DNA from: Ignavibacterium sp.
Lineage (GTDB): Bacteria; Bacteroidota; Ignavibacteria; Ignavibacteriales; Ignavibacteriaceae
Reading direction: 5' to 3'
NCBI RefSeq assembly: GCF_025998815.1
Contig: NZ_AP026678.1
Coordinates: 1,178,001-1,242,000, forward strand
DNA: 64,000 nucleotides
Under the pieces are notes generated by a model, which worked only from the letters and a program-made list of their open reading frames with translations, had not been told where the DNA came from and searched no databases. This document shows, piece by piece, positions 47,050 through 56,567 of this stretch. Both the position numbers and the translations under genes were made by a program. Numbering within the stretch: position 1 is the first letter of the stretch; each line of letters begins with the position of its first letter.

Positions 47050-48975
47050 TTGTGCCTGGAATTGCCTAAATATTTCAAATTGAAATTCGTTACAGCCATA
47101 CTGATACTTTTAAGTTTTGGCATAATTGCGCAAACCAGGATTGATAGTCTTGAGTTTATCAGACCATTCCCAAAAACCAACTTACTTTCTTCGAAACTTG
47201 ATAAGCAATTAAATACTTATTACCTGAATTCCGGTATTAATTTTTTCAATCGTTTCTCAGGTTATTCATTTGGCATTTCTGAGGATTATAAATCCAGTTT
47301 CATTAAAGGGATTGAAAAAACTGTTCGTGATGAACATCATTTTGCACTAAACCTGAATTACCATTTTTCAGATAAAATAGATTTTGGTTTGATAGGAAAT
47401 AACACTATTCTTTCTGATAGTCGTACACTGGAAATTAATCAATCTTCCATTTCGAATATAATTTTATTCTCGAGGATAAAATCTCTGAAGGACTTTTCAT
47501 TTGCACCATTTTCAGGTTATTCCAATAACAGACAAATTGGTGAAAACGATTATGGATTTGTTTATGGTTTTGAAGCAGGTGGAGACAAAATCAATATTTC
47601 AGATTTTCAATTCGATGCAGAACTGAAATTTAAAAATGAAGATATCTCTCCACGAAAAAATTATTCCAGGTATCTTAATCTTAATATGTTAAACTACTTT
47701 GAAAGAAATGTTTATAATAATTTTAACATAAAGTATTACCAATCACGAAAAGATTTTTATATAAATGCAGATTCAGTTACATCGCAGCAGTTCAGCATTA
47801 AAAATAATATTCAGAACAGAATTGAATCTGGTTATCAACTGCAAAACAGATTTTTCTTTGATGAATTCCTTGATATTCTAACACTTGATGCAACAGGAAA
47901 AGTTACACTAAGAAATATTGAACGCGGTTTGAAGTACAAATCAACTGAAGTGCAATCTTCTTCTATCTTCGATTCTCAAATCGATGAATTAAAACTTGAA
48001 CTTGATGCGATATTAGGATATCGGTCCAGAAGTTTTAATTCAACTATAAGATTCACAATGAACGAGAAAGATGAAAAACATAAAGCAATAAGATTTCAGG
48101 GAATAAACGAAGCTTTTTTTAATCAAAGAGAAGAATCAGAACAGCAAAAAAATAATACCAGCAGTTACGCAACACTTTCATTTGACGGAGGTTTGAATCT
48201 AAGCGAAGATGATAAATTCACTTTAAGTGTCTATCAGAGCAAACTTAAATACGATACTCCAAGTGCGTTAAACGATGATGACCGTGATGAAATACTTTCA
48301 ATAGCCAGATTAGGTTACTATAAAAAACTCAATCCATTTTTCACAGCATTCATAAATGCAGAAGGTTCTTACTCACATACTGTTTATATCTTTGCTTCAA
48401 GAAGTTCTAACAACAACATCAACAGAATCATTAAATTAAAAACCGGTGGCGAGTATATTGGTTCAAACTTCAGTTCATTTAATAGTTTTGATGTTTCTGC
48501 AAATTACACAGTATATGATTTTGAGGATTTAACATCACCATTAAAAAGTTTTTCATTCAGACAATTCACTGCAATTGATTCCACGACAATAAGAATAACA
48601 TCAAGTACATCCATATTTATCTTTGGATACATTAAGATATCAGAGCAAGGAATTTTGAACTGGAATTCGTTTTCTGAGAAACCAACGAGAGCATTAAGAG
48701 AAATTTATTTAGAACCACGATTAATTTTATATCGTGCAAGTTCTTTATTTTCAGTTGGGATAAGATATTTTTCATTAAGCACTTTTAATTATAAAGGAAA
48801 GGACCTCGATTTAGATTCGGAATATCGAAGTATCGGACCAACAACAATAATTCAGTCGAGGTTATTCAAAAAACTTTTAATTTCAATTACTGGATTTTAT
48901 GAGTTCATATCGCTTACAAACTCTGAAAGCAAACAACAGGCAAATTTGAATTTGGGTATTAGTTGGAATTTCTGA
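47050..48975 (+). CDS. Predicted outer-membrane beta-barrel protein
   Basis: A protein of 641 residues with a signal peptide (KFVTAILILLSFGIIAQ). The body alternates short amphipathic strands rich in Tyr, Phe, Asn and Ser with polar turns, and it ends NLGISWNF with a terminal Phe, as in outer-membrane barrels. No family recognised. The start is a TTG at 47050; an in-frame TTG at 47062 would also keep the signal peptide. It is divergent from nuo, and the anti-sigma-type gene follows 38 bp later. Confidence 0.72.
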   Translation: MCLELPKYFKLKFVTAILILLSFGIIAQTRIDSLEFIRPFPKTNLLSSKLDKQLNTYYLNSGINFFNRFSGYSFGISEDYKSSFIKGIEKTVRDEHHFALNLNYHFSDKIDFGLIGNNTILSDSRTLEINQSSISNIILFSRIKSLKDFSFAPFSGYSNNRQIGENDYGFVYGFEAGGDKINISDFQFDAELKFKNEDISPRKNYSRYLNLNMLNYFERNVYNNFNIKYYQSRKDFYINADSVTSQQFSIKNNIQNRIESGYQLQNRFFFDEFLDILTLDATGKVTLRNIERGLKYKSTEVQSSSIFDSQIDELKLELDAILGYRSRSFNSTIRFTMNEKDEKHKAIRFQGINEAFFNQREESEQQKNNTSSYATLSFDGGLNLSEDDKFTLSVYQSKLKYDTPSALNDDDRDEILSIARLGYYKKLNPFFTAFINAEGSYSHTVYIFASRSSNNNINRIIKLKTGGEYIGSNFSSFNSFDVSANYTVYDFEDLTSPLKSFSFRQFTAIDSTTIRITSSTSIFIFGYIKISEQGILNWNSFSEKPTRALREIYLEPRLILYRASSLFSVGIRYFSLSTFNYKGKDLDLDSEYRSIGPTTIIQSRLFKKLLISITGFYEFISLTNSESKQQANLNLGISWNF

Positions 48976-49013
48976 AACAATAGTTTAATTTTTCACAAAA
49001 ATTTAAGATAGAT

Positions 49014-49427
49014 TTGCCACAGACACATTATCATTTAGAAATAGAAAGCGATCCAAGAAATCTTATTACCGTAGAAGAGTTTGTAAATTACTTTGCATTA
49101 GATCTGGGACTTGATGAAGAAAAGCTCAATGGTCTTTTGCTTTCAGTAACCGAAGCTACAACAAACGCCATCAAACACGGTAATAAAAATGACATCAACA
49201 AAATGGTTAACATTGATGTTGATGTTGTAAATGATTACTTGATAATTTCGGTAAAAGATCAGGGTGCCGGATTCAATCCTGCTGATGTACCTGACCCAAC
49301 TCATCCCGAAAATTTACTTAAAGACTCCGGAAGAGGACTCTATCTTATGAGAGTTTATATGGACGAAGTTGATTTTAAGAATACTCCTCAGGGGACAGAA
49401 ACAATTCTTAAATTAAAAATAAAATAG
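49014..49427 (+). CDS. ATP-binding protein, RsbW/SpoIIAB-type anti-sigma kinase family
   Basis: Single-domain GHKL ATPase of 137 residues. The N box is VTEATTNAIKHGNKND (about 44-59), the G1 box DQGAGFNPADVP, and a G2-like SGRGLYLMRVYMDEV follows. This is the HATPase_c_2 layout of anti-sigma factor kinases in partner-switching systems. No STAS antagonist or PP2C phosphatase gene is adjacent. The start is TTG at 49014. Confidence 0.85.
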   Translation: MPQTHYHLEIESDPRNLITVEEFVNYFALDLGLDEEKLNGLLLSVTEATTNAIKHGNKNDINKMVNIDVDVVNDYLIISVKDQGAGFNPADVPDPTHPENLLKDSGRGLYLMRVYMDEVDFKNTPQGTETILKLKIK

Positions 49428-49445
49428 TTTATTCTTCCTCATCTT

Positions 49446-49476
49446 TTGCAACTGCTTAAAAGCTTATCTAATTTTG
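49446..49476 (+). promoter_or_regulatory. Predicted promoter of mdh
   Basis: TTGCAA (49446-49451), a 17-bp spacer and TAATTTTG (49469-49476), 34 bp before the ATG. The mdh ATG also has TAGGAG about 9 nt upstream. Confidence 0.6.
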
Positions 49477-49510
49477 ATTGTAGTAAAAATAAATTTTAGG
49501 AGAAAATATT

Positions 49511-50476
49511 ATGTCCAGAAAAAAAATTGCTTTAATCGGTGGTGGACAAATTGGTGGTGTTTTAGCACAACTAATTGCCCAAAGACAACTCGGTGATATC
49601 GTAATGTATGATATAGTTGAGGATTTGCCACAAGGTAAATGCCTTGATATTGCCGAAGCTTCAAGAATTGATGGATTTGATGTAGTTGTAAAAGGTACCA
49701 ATGATTATAAAGATATTGAAGGGTCAGATTTAGTAATCGTCACTGCAGGTTTACCAAGAAAACCAGGGATGAGCAGAGATGATCTTCTCACAACCAATGC
49801 TAAGATTATGAAGACCGTTGCTGAAAATGTAAAGCAATATGCACCAAATGCAATTTCTATTATAATTTCAAATCCATTGGATGCGATGGTAACTCTGTAC
49901 AAAAAGATTACAGGATTTCCTGAGAGCAGGGTTATGGGTCAGGCAGGTGTTTTGGACTCTTCACGATTTGCAACCTTCATCGCCTGGGAATTAGGAGTTT
50001 CAGTCAAAGATGTAAATGCATTAGTATTAGGTGGACACGGAGATACTATGGTCCCGATTGTTCGTTATGCAAATGTAAACGGAATTCCGGCAATGGAATT
50101 ACTCGAGAAAAAATACGGAGATAAAAACAAAGCAAAAGAAGTTATGACTGCAATGGTTGAAAGAACAAAACAAGCTGGTGGTGAGGTCGTTAAATTACTC
50201 AAAACAGGTTCAGCTTTTTATTCACCCGCATCTGCAGCAATAGCAATGGCTGAATCCATTATTTATGATGAAAAGAGAGTTCTTCCGGTCTGTGCTTACC
50301 TAAATGGTGAGTATGGAGTTAAAGGATATTATGTTGGTGTTCCTGCAGTTCTTGGAGAAAATGGTGTAGAAAAAGTTATTGAATTTGATTTGGATACAGA
50401 AGAAAAAGCATTACTCGATAATTCAGTTAATGCAGTTAAATCTCTTGTAGCAGATATGGAAAGATTAGGATTCTGA
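49511..50476 (+). CDS. mdh: Malate dehydrogenase
   Basis: NAD-dependent TCA-cycle enzyme of the LDH-like (MDH type 3) group, 321 residues. The Rossmann loop is [17 protein letters not shown]. The mobile loop/substrate arginines lie in [14 protein letters not shown], followed by NPLDAMV, and the catalytic His is in [10 protein letters not shown]. Single gene with its own promoter and terminator. Confidence 0.96.
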   Translation: MSRKKIALIGGGQIGGVLAQLIAQRQLGDIVMYDIVEDLPQGKCLDIAEASRIDGFDVVVKGTNDYKDIEGSDLVIVTAGLPRKPGMSRDDLLTTNAKIMKTVAENVKQYAPNAISIIISNPLDAMVTLYKKITGFPESRVMGQAGVLDSSRFATFIAWELGVSVKDVNALVLGGHGDTMVPIVRYANVNGIPAMELLEKKYGDKNKAKEVMTAMVERTKQAGGEVVKLLKTGSAFYSPASAAIAMAESIIYDEKRVLPVCAYLNGEYGVKGYYVGVPAVLGENGVEKVIEFDLDTEEKALLDNSVNAVKSLVADMERLGF

Positions 50477-50493
50477 TATTGATTTTACTAAAT

Positions 50494-50524
50494 AAAAAAG
50501 CCCTCAAAAACTGAGGGCTTTTTT
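50494..50524. terminator. Bidirectional terminator between mdh and rpmA
   Basis: Perfect 13-bp inverted repeat: A6-GCCCTCA (50494-50506) and TGAGGGC-T6 (50512-50524) with a 5-nt AAAAC loop. Both strands gain a U tract, so it serves the convergent mdh and rplU-rpmA transcripts. Confidence 0.93.
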
Positions 50525-50542
50525 AATACTAAAACTAACGAT

Positions 50543-50800
50543 TTAATTCATCGGATAAACACTGACATACTGTCTGTTGCCGCGTTTTACTTCAAACTTC
50601 ACAACACCATCAATTAAAGCGAATAATGTATCATCACTACCCTTTCCGACATTTTCACCGGGATGGAATTTTGTTCCTCTTTGTCTGACTAAAATATTTC
50701 CGGCTAAGACCTGCTGTCCGCCGAATCTTTTAACACCCAAACGTTGTGCATTACTATCACGACCGTTTCTGGATGAACCTTGACCTTTTTTATGAGCCAT
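50543..50800 (-). CDS. rpmA: 50S ribosomal protein L27
   Basis: Protein of 85 residues with [20 protein letters not shown], then [20 protein letters not shown] and [14 protein letters not shown]. It reaches the peptidyl-transferase centre of the large ribosomal subunit. The N-terminus begins directly with the mature form, without the cleaved extension seen in Firmicutes. It lies 12 bp after rplU. Confidence 0.97.
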   Translation of the reverse strand: MAHKKGQGSSRNGRDSNAQRLGVKRFGGQQVLAGNILVRQRGTKFHPGENVGKGSDDTLFALIDGVVKFEVKRGNRQYVSVYPMN

Positions 50801-50812
50801 TGATAATCTCCT

Positions 50813-51121
50813 TTAACCTATCTTTAAAACTTCTATTCTTGTTAAGTGTTGTCTGTGCCCGTGAGTTTTTTTGTAACTGATTCTTCTTTTTTTCTTGAAC
50901 ACAATTACTTTATCATCTTTAAGATGTTCTAATACTTTTGCAGTTACTTTTGCACCTTCAACAACTGGATTACCTATTTTTGTTGTTTTACCATCAGTTA
51001 ATAGTAAAACTCTATCGAAAACAACCTCTGAATTTTCAGAGTCTTTTAATCGTGGTACATAATACTTTGTATTTTCTGTAACTTTAAACTGTTGACCAGC
51101 TATATCAACTACTGCGTACAT
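50813..51121 (-). CDS. rplU: 50S ribosomal protein L21
   Basis: Protein of 102 residues with MYAVVDIAGQQFKVTENTKY and the C-terminal KKRRISYKKTHGHRQHLTRI. It binds 23S rRNA. Its pairing with rpmA is nearly universal; obgE, which often follows, is absent here because mdh converges. Confidence 0.97.
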   Translation of the reverse strand: MYAVVDIAGQQFKVTENTKYYVPRLKDSENSEVVFDRVLLLTDGKTTKIGNPVVEGAKVTAKVLEHLKDDKVIVFKKKRRISYKKTHGHRQHLTRIEVLKIG

Positions 51122-51151
51122 TTTTCATCCTATTTTTCTTTTTTAGAGGTG

Positions 51152-51182
51152 TAAAAGTAATAAAAATGAAGTATTTAGGCAA
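51152..51182 (-). promoter_or_regulatory. Predicted promoter of rplU-rpmA
   Basis: Minus strand: TTGCCT (51182-51177), a 17-bp spacer and TACTTTTA (51159-51152), about 30 bp before the rplU ATG. Fits the window's promoter pattern except for the last base. Confidence 0.5.
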
Positions 51183-51188
51183 ATTTAT

Positions 51189-52712
51189 TTAGGGTGTTTG
51201 TTCTACAATTTTATAAACAGATATTGAATCAATTTTTCCAATAAATTTAAGTCCATTTGGAGATTGAGCATTATTTGAATAATCAAAAATGTAATTAATT
51301 CCCATTTTTTTTGCTTTTTCTAATAACTCTGGTTTATTTAGAGGTAGTTTCTCGGTGCCGTAAAACTTTGAATTAAGAAAATAACTTAGGGCTAGCCCAT
51401 GATCCCAATAATTTGTTGAGGCGATATTCCCACTAATTTCTAAATTATTTTTTAATGACTTTGCTTGATAATATGCTTTCGTATTCGGTAATTGCTGAGT
51501 AATTCCATAAATAAAAAAAGGAATGAATGAGATAATAATTAAAAAACTAATTACAGCAGACTTCAAAGAATTTGTAAAGATTTTTTCATAAAATGAGTTA
51601 AGGATAAAAACACCTATTATTGTAATTAAAACGCAGCTTGGCCAGATATACCTGTTTTCAACATAAATTGTAGTATAACCCAGGCCATAAATTATTCCAG
51701 CAAATAGAATTTTTACTAAAATCTTATTCTCAATCTCTTTTTTCCTGATGAAAATTATTAAAGAGGATAACAAAGGTGAAAAAGCTAAAATAAAAATAAT
51801 TAGTTTAAGGACATTTTTCGCGGTATTAGTTAGAAAGTACTTAATATTAGAGAAAGATAAAGGGTTCCATTCTGGATAAGCTTCTAAATCTGGGTCATCC
51901 CATGCACTTATAGAATATTGATCAGATGGTTCCGCAAAACCTGATTCAATAGGAGGATGTTTAAAGTTTAGTTCCGGATTAACAATCCTGATATTTATAG
52001 CTCCAGAAGTTGAAACAGTAAAAGCTCCATATTTATTACTCAATAGAAAAATCCAGGGCGATATAAAAATCGATAGTACGACTAAACTTAAAAAGTAATT
52101 TAATAGAATATTTCTGCTGATCCGTTTGCTTGAATAGTGCTCCATCAAAACCAGGATTGTTTGATAAACAATAAAAAAAATCAAACCATAACTTTTAGTA
52201 AGGAACATTATAGCTCCTAAAATTGAAGATATTATGACTTGATTTTTTTTCTCCCAATAATTTTTATCTGAAACTACATAGACATAAGCTAAAGTGATAA
52301 TTAAAAGAAGGTAATCAGGTGTTAATCTGTAAAAAGAAAAAAATAATGCTGGTAATACGAAGAAATATATTCCCAGAGATCTTATGTTTTTGTTTAATTC
52401 AAATCTGATTAAATATTTATCAACAAGGAAAAATAATGCGACTGAAAAAATTCCGAATAATATTCTAGCGAAAATGTGAGGTTCAATTTTGATTAAGAAA
52501 GCAGGAATTATCAACCACGAGAACAATGGTCCCCAATAAGCATTAATCGCTTCAGAAAAATTGCCATCAAAATATTTTTTAGAAATTGAAAAGTAGCTTA
52601 TGCTATCAGCATTTATTCCGTGAATTAAAAACAGTGAACTAACAATCCACAAGATTAAATAAATTGAGGAAGCAACAACTATATGCTTTTTTTCTTGCAA
52701 AACGTTTTGCAT
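51189..52712 (-). CDS. GT-C type membrane glycosyltransferase (family 39-like)
   Basis: Polytopic protein of 507 residues with about 11-12 hydrophobic helices. The first periplasmic loop has INADSISYFSISKKYFDGNF, where the Asp fits the catalytic position of GT-C enzymes, followed by NAYWGPLFSWLIIP. Such enzymes take a sugar from a polyprenyl-phosphate carrier. It overlaps by one base with the GT2 gene, which likely makes that carrier-linked sugar. The last gene of the xse-dxs-pho run. Confidence 0.8.
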   Translation of the reverse strand: MQNVLQEKKHIVVASSIYLILWIVSSLFLIHGINADSISYFSISKKYFDGNFSEAINAYWGPLFSWLIIPAFLIKIEPHIFARILFGIFSVALFFLVDKYLIRFELNKNIRSLGIYFFVLPALFFSFYRLTPDYLLLIITLAYVYVVSDKNYWEKKNQVIISSILGAIMFLTKSYGLIFFIVYQTILVLMEHYSSKRISRNILLNYFLSLVVLSIFISPWIFLLSNKYGAFTVSTSGAINIRIVNPELNFKHPPIESGFAEPSDQYSISAWDDPDLEAYPEWNPLSFSNIKYFLTNTAKNVLKLIIFILAFSPLLSSLIIFIRKKEIENKILVKILFAGIIYGLGYTTIYVENRYIWPSCVLITIIGVFILNSFYEKIFTNSLKSAVISFLIIISFIPFFIYGITQQLPNTKAYYQAKSLKNNLEISGNIASTNYWDHGLALSYFLNSKFYGTEKLPLNKPELLEKAKKMGINYIFDYSNNAQSPNGLKFIGKIDSISVYKIVEQTP

Positions 52713-53848
52713 TAAACGCGTTTGATTAAATGAGAAAAAATAATTGAACTAACTAATTGAATTCCAAATGTACCTATAGAAACAAAGAAAATTGTATCTT
52801 TAGAAAAATCAATATTCGAAAAACCATTTCTTGCCCAAAGAATAAATAATATCAAAATAAATCCTAGTGAAATAATTAAAGTTAAAACAGAAAACCAGAA
52901 CAATTTATCTTCTGATAAATTTATAAGATAATTATAAACTTTAGGTAAGTTTTTCTTTTTTGTTGATAAACCTAAACCAATTGAAAAAATAGATAATCCA
53001 ATAACTCCAAGAAAGAGTAAGATAAGCATTGAATGAATTCCAAGAATATTAAAAATTCCGATTTTGACAGGACCAACTAGCCATCCCAGAATTATTCCGA
53101 TAAATGAGAAAAGAAAAAGAAAAGTACCAGCCTGATAAAAAAATTTTGGTGATTCAACCAGAATCTGGAGTAAATGTCTCATTCCATCTCGCCATGTTTT
53201 AAGATGAGGGACTCTTCCCTCTTTATCAGGATACAATGTAATATCTATGTGAGATATTTTGGCATTACAACTCAGCGCTTTAACTAACATTTCAGAGGCA
53301 AATTCCATACCTGTTCCAACAATATCCCAATTTAAATAAGCTTTTCTATTGAAGCATCTGAAACCAGAATTACAATCTTTAATTTTATTGTCAGACTTTG
53401 TGTATAAAAAATTTATGATTGCATTCAGGATAGGTGTTCCTAAATATCTATGCAAAAATGGCATTGATTGTTTTTTGAGATTTTTATTCAGTCTGTTACC
53501 AATTACTAAATCATATCCTTTGATTGCTTCAAAGAATAATTTTGGCGCTTCTAAAAAATCATATGTGTCATCAGCATCAGCAAAAATTATGTAATCAGAA
53601 TCGGTTGATTTTATACCGAAATCCAAAGCAGCGCCATAACCTCTTGTTTCGCAGTGAACAACTTCAGCACCAAAACTTTTTGCAATTTCAATAGAATTAT
53701 CAGTGCTGCCATTATCGGAAACAATTATTCTTACCGAAAAATCCTTCAGATCATTTTGTTTGATTGATAATATTTTTTCTAAAACAATTGGAAGAGTTTT
53801 CTCTTCATTTAAACAAGGAACAATAATAGATAATGATGGATTTTTCAT
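52712..53848 (-). CDS. Glycosyltransferase family 2, polyprenyl-phosphate glycosyltransferase-like
   Basis: A protein of 378 residues. The GT-A domain (about 1-230) has SIIVPCLNEEKTLPIVLEKI, IVSDNGSTDNS, FADADDTYDF (metal-binding DxD region), IGNRLNK and KDCNSGFRCFNR. The last 150 residues hold four membrane helices. This resembles dolichyl/undecaprenyl-phosphate mannosyl or glucosyl transferases. The sugar is not known. It lies 5 bp after phoR. Confidence 0.9.
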   Translation of the reverse strand: MKNPSLSIIVPCLNEEKTLPIVLEKILSIKQNDLKDFSVRIIVSDNGSTDNSIEIAKSFGAEVVHCETRGYGAALDFGIKSTDSDYIIFADADDTYDFLEAPKLFFEAIKGYDLVIGNRLNKNLKKQSMPFLHRYLGTPILNAIINFLYTKSDNKIKDCNSGFRCFNRKAYLNWDIVGTGMEFASEMLVKALSCNAKISHIDITLYPDKEGRVPHLKTWRDGMRHLLQILVESPKFFYQAGTFLFLFSFIGIILGWLVGPVKIGIFNILGIHSMLILLFLGVIGLSIFSIGLGLSTKKKNLPKVYNYLINLSEDKLFWFSVLTLIISLGFILILFILWARNGFSNIDFSKDTIFFVSIGTFGIQLVSSIIFSHLIKRV

Positions 53849-53853
53849 AAAAA

Positions 53854-54882
53854 TTATTTTTTTAGTTTAAAGCTGAATTCGCTTCCAATTCCAACAGTGC
53901 TTTTTACTTCCACTTTCGAGTTGTGTGCTTCAATAATATGTTTAACAATTGATAATCCCAGTCCGGTACCTCCAACAGCTCGTGAACGGGCTTTATCAAC
54001 CCTATAGAATCTTTCAAAAATCCGTGTTAATTGATCCTCGGGAATACCAATGCCTGTATCTCTAACTTTAATCGTTACAAATTTTTTATCTTCCTCAACT
54101 AAAATTTCAACTCCACCTTTCTCTGTATATTTTATTGCGTTCTGAATAAGATTTATAAGAACCTGTTTCAATCTTTCTTTATCACCAAAAACCTGAAGAC
54201 CATTTCTTATTGGATTACAAACGAGATTGATATTTTTTTCATCAGCAAGATACTTCATTTCTTCAACTACGGACAGAATGTAAGGTCCAAGGTCGAAGTA
54301 CCTGAAGCTCATCTGCATTTCACCACTTTCAATCATGGAAATATTAATCAAATCATTAAGAAGATTACTGAGGTTATTAGTATGATGAGCAGCTTTCTCA
54401 AGAAAAGATTTATTAACATTAGAATCGTTGATGGCACCATTTAGTAATGTTTCAATATAACCTTGAATTGCGAAAATTGGAGTTCTAAGTTCGTGCGAGA
54501 CATTTGCGATGAATTCTGATCTAACTCTTTGAAGCTTTCTCATATATTCAATATCATTCTTGGATTTAATAAACATCTCTTTAATTGCCTGTTCGAGTGA
54601 AGAAAGATTTTCAGATAAGATTATTTCATCAGCATTTTGGTAAAAGTTATTTCTGATATTATTGATAATCCCTTCAATTTCACAAAGCTCTTTTCTTCTT
54701 TTGCTGCTCAAATAAACTACAGCCAGCAGATTCAAGGCCAGGACAATTGAGATGATTAAAACAAGGTTGTTGAAATTTCCCTGAAGAATTAAAATAGCAG
54801 CTACCAATATAGATGAGAAGGCAAAGAGTTCTTTGAAATAATGCTTTGAAAACCTGATATCTTTCTTTAGCTCATTCCACAC
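53854..54882 (-). CDS. Sensor histidine kinase, PhoR-like
   Basis: A protein of 342 residues with two close N-terminal helices (about 20-58) and almost no periplasmic loop. The kinase core carries the H box FIANVSHELRTP (His130), N box LINLIQNAIKYT, G1 RDTGIGIP, F box FERFYRVDKARSR and G2 GTGLGLSIV. It overlaps the response regulator gene by 11 bp. Without an extracellular sensor domain it probably reads a membrane or cytoplasmic signal, or a partner transporter as PhoR does. Confidence 0.9.
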   Translation of the reverse strand: MWNELKKDIRFSKHYFKELFAFSSILVAAILILQGNFNNLVLIISIVLALNLLAVVYLSSKRRKELCEIEGIINNIRNNFYQNADEIILSENLSSLEQAIKEMFIKSKNDIEYMRKLQRVRSEFIANVSHELRTPIFAIQGYIETLLNGAINDSNVNKSFLEKAAHHTNNLSNLLNDLINISMIESGEMQMSFRYFDLGPYILSVVEEMKYLADEKNINLVCNPIRNGLQVFGDKERLKQVLINLIQNAIKYTEKGGVEILVEEDKKFVTIKVRDTGIGIPEDQLTRIFERFYRVDKARSRAVGGTGLGLSIVKHIIEAHNSKVEVKSTVGIGSEFSFKLKK

Positions 54883-55564
54883 TTTTAACTTTATACCCCA
54901 CGCCCTTAATTGTTTCGATCATATCTGCATAATTTCCGAGTTTCTCTCTGATTTTACGTACATGAACATCAATCGTTCTATCAACTACATATACATCATT
55001 TCCCCAAATTTCTTTCAGCAAAATTTCTCTGTTAAAAACTCTTTCTGGACTGCTCAAAAGAAAAAACAAAATTTCAAATTCTTTACGAGGGAAATATATT
55101 TTTTCACCATCAACAAGAACTGTAAATGTTTTTCTGTCAATCTCAATCGGACCAAAATTAATTTTCTCCGGTAATTTTTCTTTTTTCGGAGAAATCAACT
55201 CGGATTTTTTCAGATTGGCTTTTACTCGTGCAATTAATTTTTTGGGAGAAATAGGTTTTTGAATGTAATCACTTGCACCAAGCTCAAGTCCTTTTATTTC
55301 GTGAGCTTCACCAGCTTTTGCAGTAAGAAAGATGACAGGTATATCTTTATATCGTTTATCAGAACGGATTCTTTCCATTACCTCAAAGCCATCAAGCTTC
55401 GGCATCATAATATCCAACACAATAAGATCAGGATTCTCCGCAATTTTTTCCAAAGCTTGCTGACCATCAGTACCTGTTATTACCTGATATCCTTCGTTCT
55501 CAAGATTGTATTTAAGAAATTCGAGAATATCAGGTTCATCGTCAATGAGAAGTATTTTAGACAT
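54872..55564 (-). CDS. OmpR/PhoB-family response regulator
   Basis: A protein of 230 residues. The receiver domain (about 1-120) has the acidic IDDEPD, phosphorylation site Asp51 in LIVLDIMMPKLDG and the Lys in IQKPISP. The winged-helix DNA-binding domain (about 135-228) has FPRKEFEILFFLLSSPERVF, then VDRTIDVHVRKIREKLG. Paired with the kinase downstream. The regulon is unknown; no Pho-type operator search could be made. Confidence 0.94.
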   Translation of the reverse strand: MSKILLIDDEPDILEFLKYNLENEGYQVITGTDGQQALEKIAENPDLIVLDIMMPKLDGFEVMERIRSDKRYKDIPVIFLTAKAGEAHEIKGLELGASDYIQKPISPKKLIARVKANLKKSELISPKKEKLPEKINFGPIEIDRKTFTVLVDGEKIYFPRKEFEILFFLLSSPERVFNREILLKEIWGNDVYVVDRTIDVHVRKIREKLGNYADMIETIKGVGYKVKSVE

Positions 55565-55565
55565 G

Positions 55566-56567
55566 TTAAAGCTTTATTTCCTGGTCTTTATTAGCTGATT
55601 GATACATTGCTTCTATTATTTTCATTCTCTCTAATGCTTCATCACCGGGTGATAAAACCGGATTCAAACCTTTTACTGCACCTACGAAACTTTTAAGTTC
55701 ATTCATATATGATTTTTTAAAGAGCGTTGTAGAATTATCAACCTGCGCGGGAGTAAGATCGAGAATTTCATCGTTTATTCTTTTATAAACATGTAATGGA
55801 TTTAATGTAAAGCTTCCTTTTGTTCCGAACACGCTCAGGAAAAAATGATCTTTATCAGTTGGCATCGACCAGCTAACTTCCAAATTGATAAGCGAATCAT
55901 TTTTGAATTTGATAAAACTGATTGCAGTATCTTCAACATTTTTTGTGTTATGCTGATATGTTTTACAGGATACAGAATTTATTTCCGGATAATTCATAAG
56001 CCAAAGCGCAAGATCAAGCAAGTGAATTCCCAAATCAATTATAACTCCTCCACCAGCTTCTTCTTTTTTCGTGAACCATTTCTCTTCAGAACTCTGTCTT
56101 CTCACCCAGCCACATTTTGCATAAAATGGTTCGCCAATTTCTCCTGAGCTAACAATACTTCTTAATAACATAGTATCAGGTCTGTATCTGAGATTCATAC
56201 CGACCATTAATTTCTTTTTATTCTTTCTTGCGACATCAACAACTGCTTTTGCTTCTGAAAAAGTTCTTGCCAAAGGTTTCTCAACAAGAACATCTTTATC
56301 AGCATTGAGACAATCAATTGCAATCTCTTTATGAGTATTAGTCGGAGTGGCAATTATCACTGCATCAAGTTCAGTCTTTTCAAGCATTTCTTTGTAATCA
56401 GAAAAACGCTGAGATATACCGAACTTATCTGCAATTGTATTCAATCGGTTTTTTTTAATTTCAGAAACTGCAACAACTTCTGCATTGTCTAACTTAGCCA
56501 AATTAGGAAGATGCACTAACTGAGCAATACTTCCTAATCCAATAACTCCGATTTTTATTTTCGGCAT
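55566..56567 (-). CDS. Gfo/Idh/MocA family oxidoreductase
   Basis: NAD(P)-dependent sugar oxidoreductase type, 333 residues. The Rossmann domain begins KIGVIGLGSIAQLVHLPNLA, followed by VIIATPTNTHKEIAIDCLNA and VLVEKPLARTFSEAKAVVD (EKP motif). The C-terminal domain carries GGGVIIDLGIHLLDLALWL, with the aspartate and histidine used in catalysis. Substrate unknown; nearby glycosyltransferases suggest a sugar. Adjacent to dxs (1-bp overlap). Confidence 0.9.
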   Translation of the reverse strand: MPKIKIGVIGLGSIAQLVHLPNLAKLDNAEVVAVSEIKKNRLNTIADKFGISQRFSDYKEMLEKTELDAVIIATPTNTHKEIAIDCLNADKDVLVEKPLARTFSEAKAVVDVARKNKKKLMVGMNLRYRPDTMLLRSIVSSGEIGEPFYAKCGWVRRQSSEEKWFTKKEEAGGGVIIDLGIHLLDLALWLMNYPEINSVSCKTYQHNTKNVEDTAISFIKFKNDSLINLEVSWSMPTDKDHFFLSVFGTKGSFTLNPLHVYKRINDEILDLTPAQVDNSTTLFKKSYMNELKSFVGAVKGLNPVLSPGDEALERMKIIEAMYQSANKDQEIKL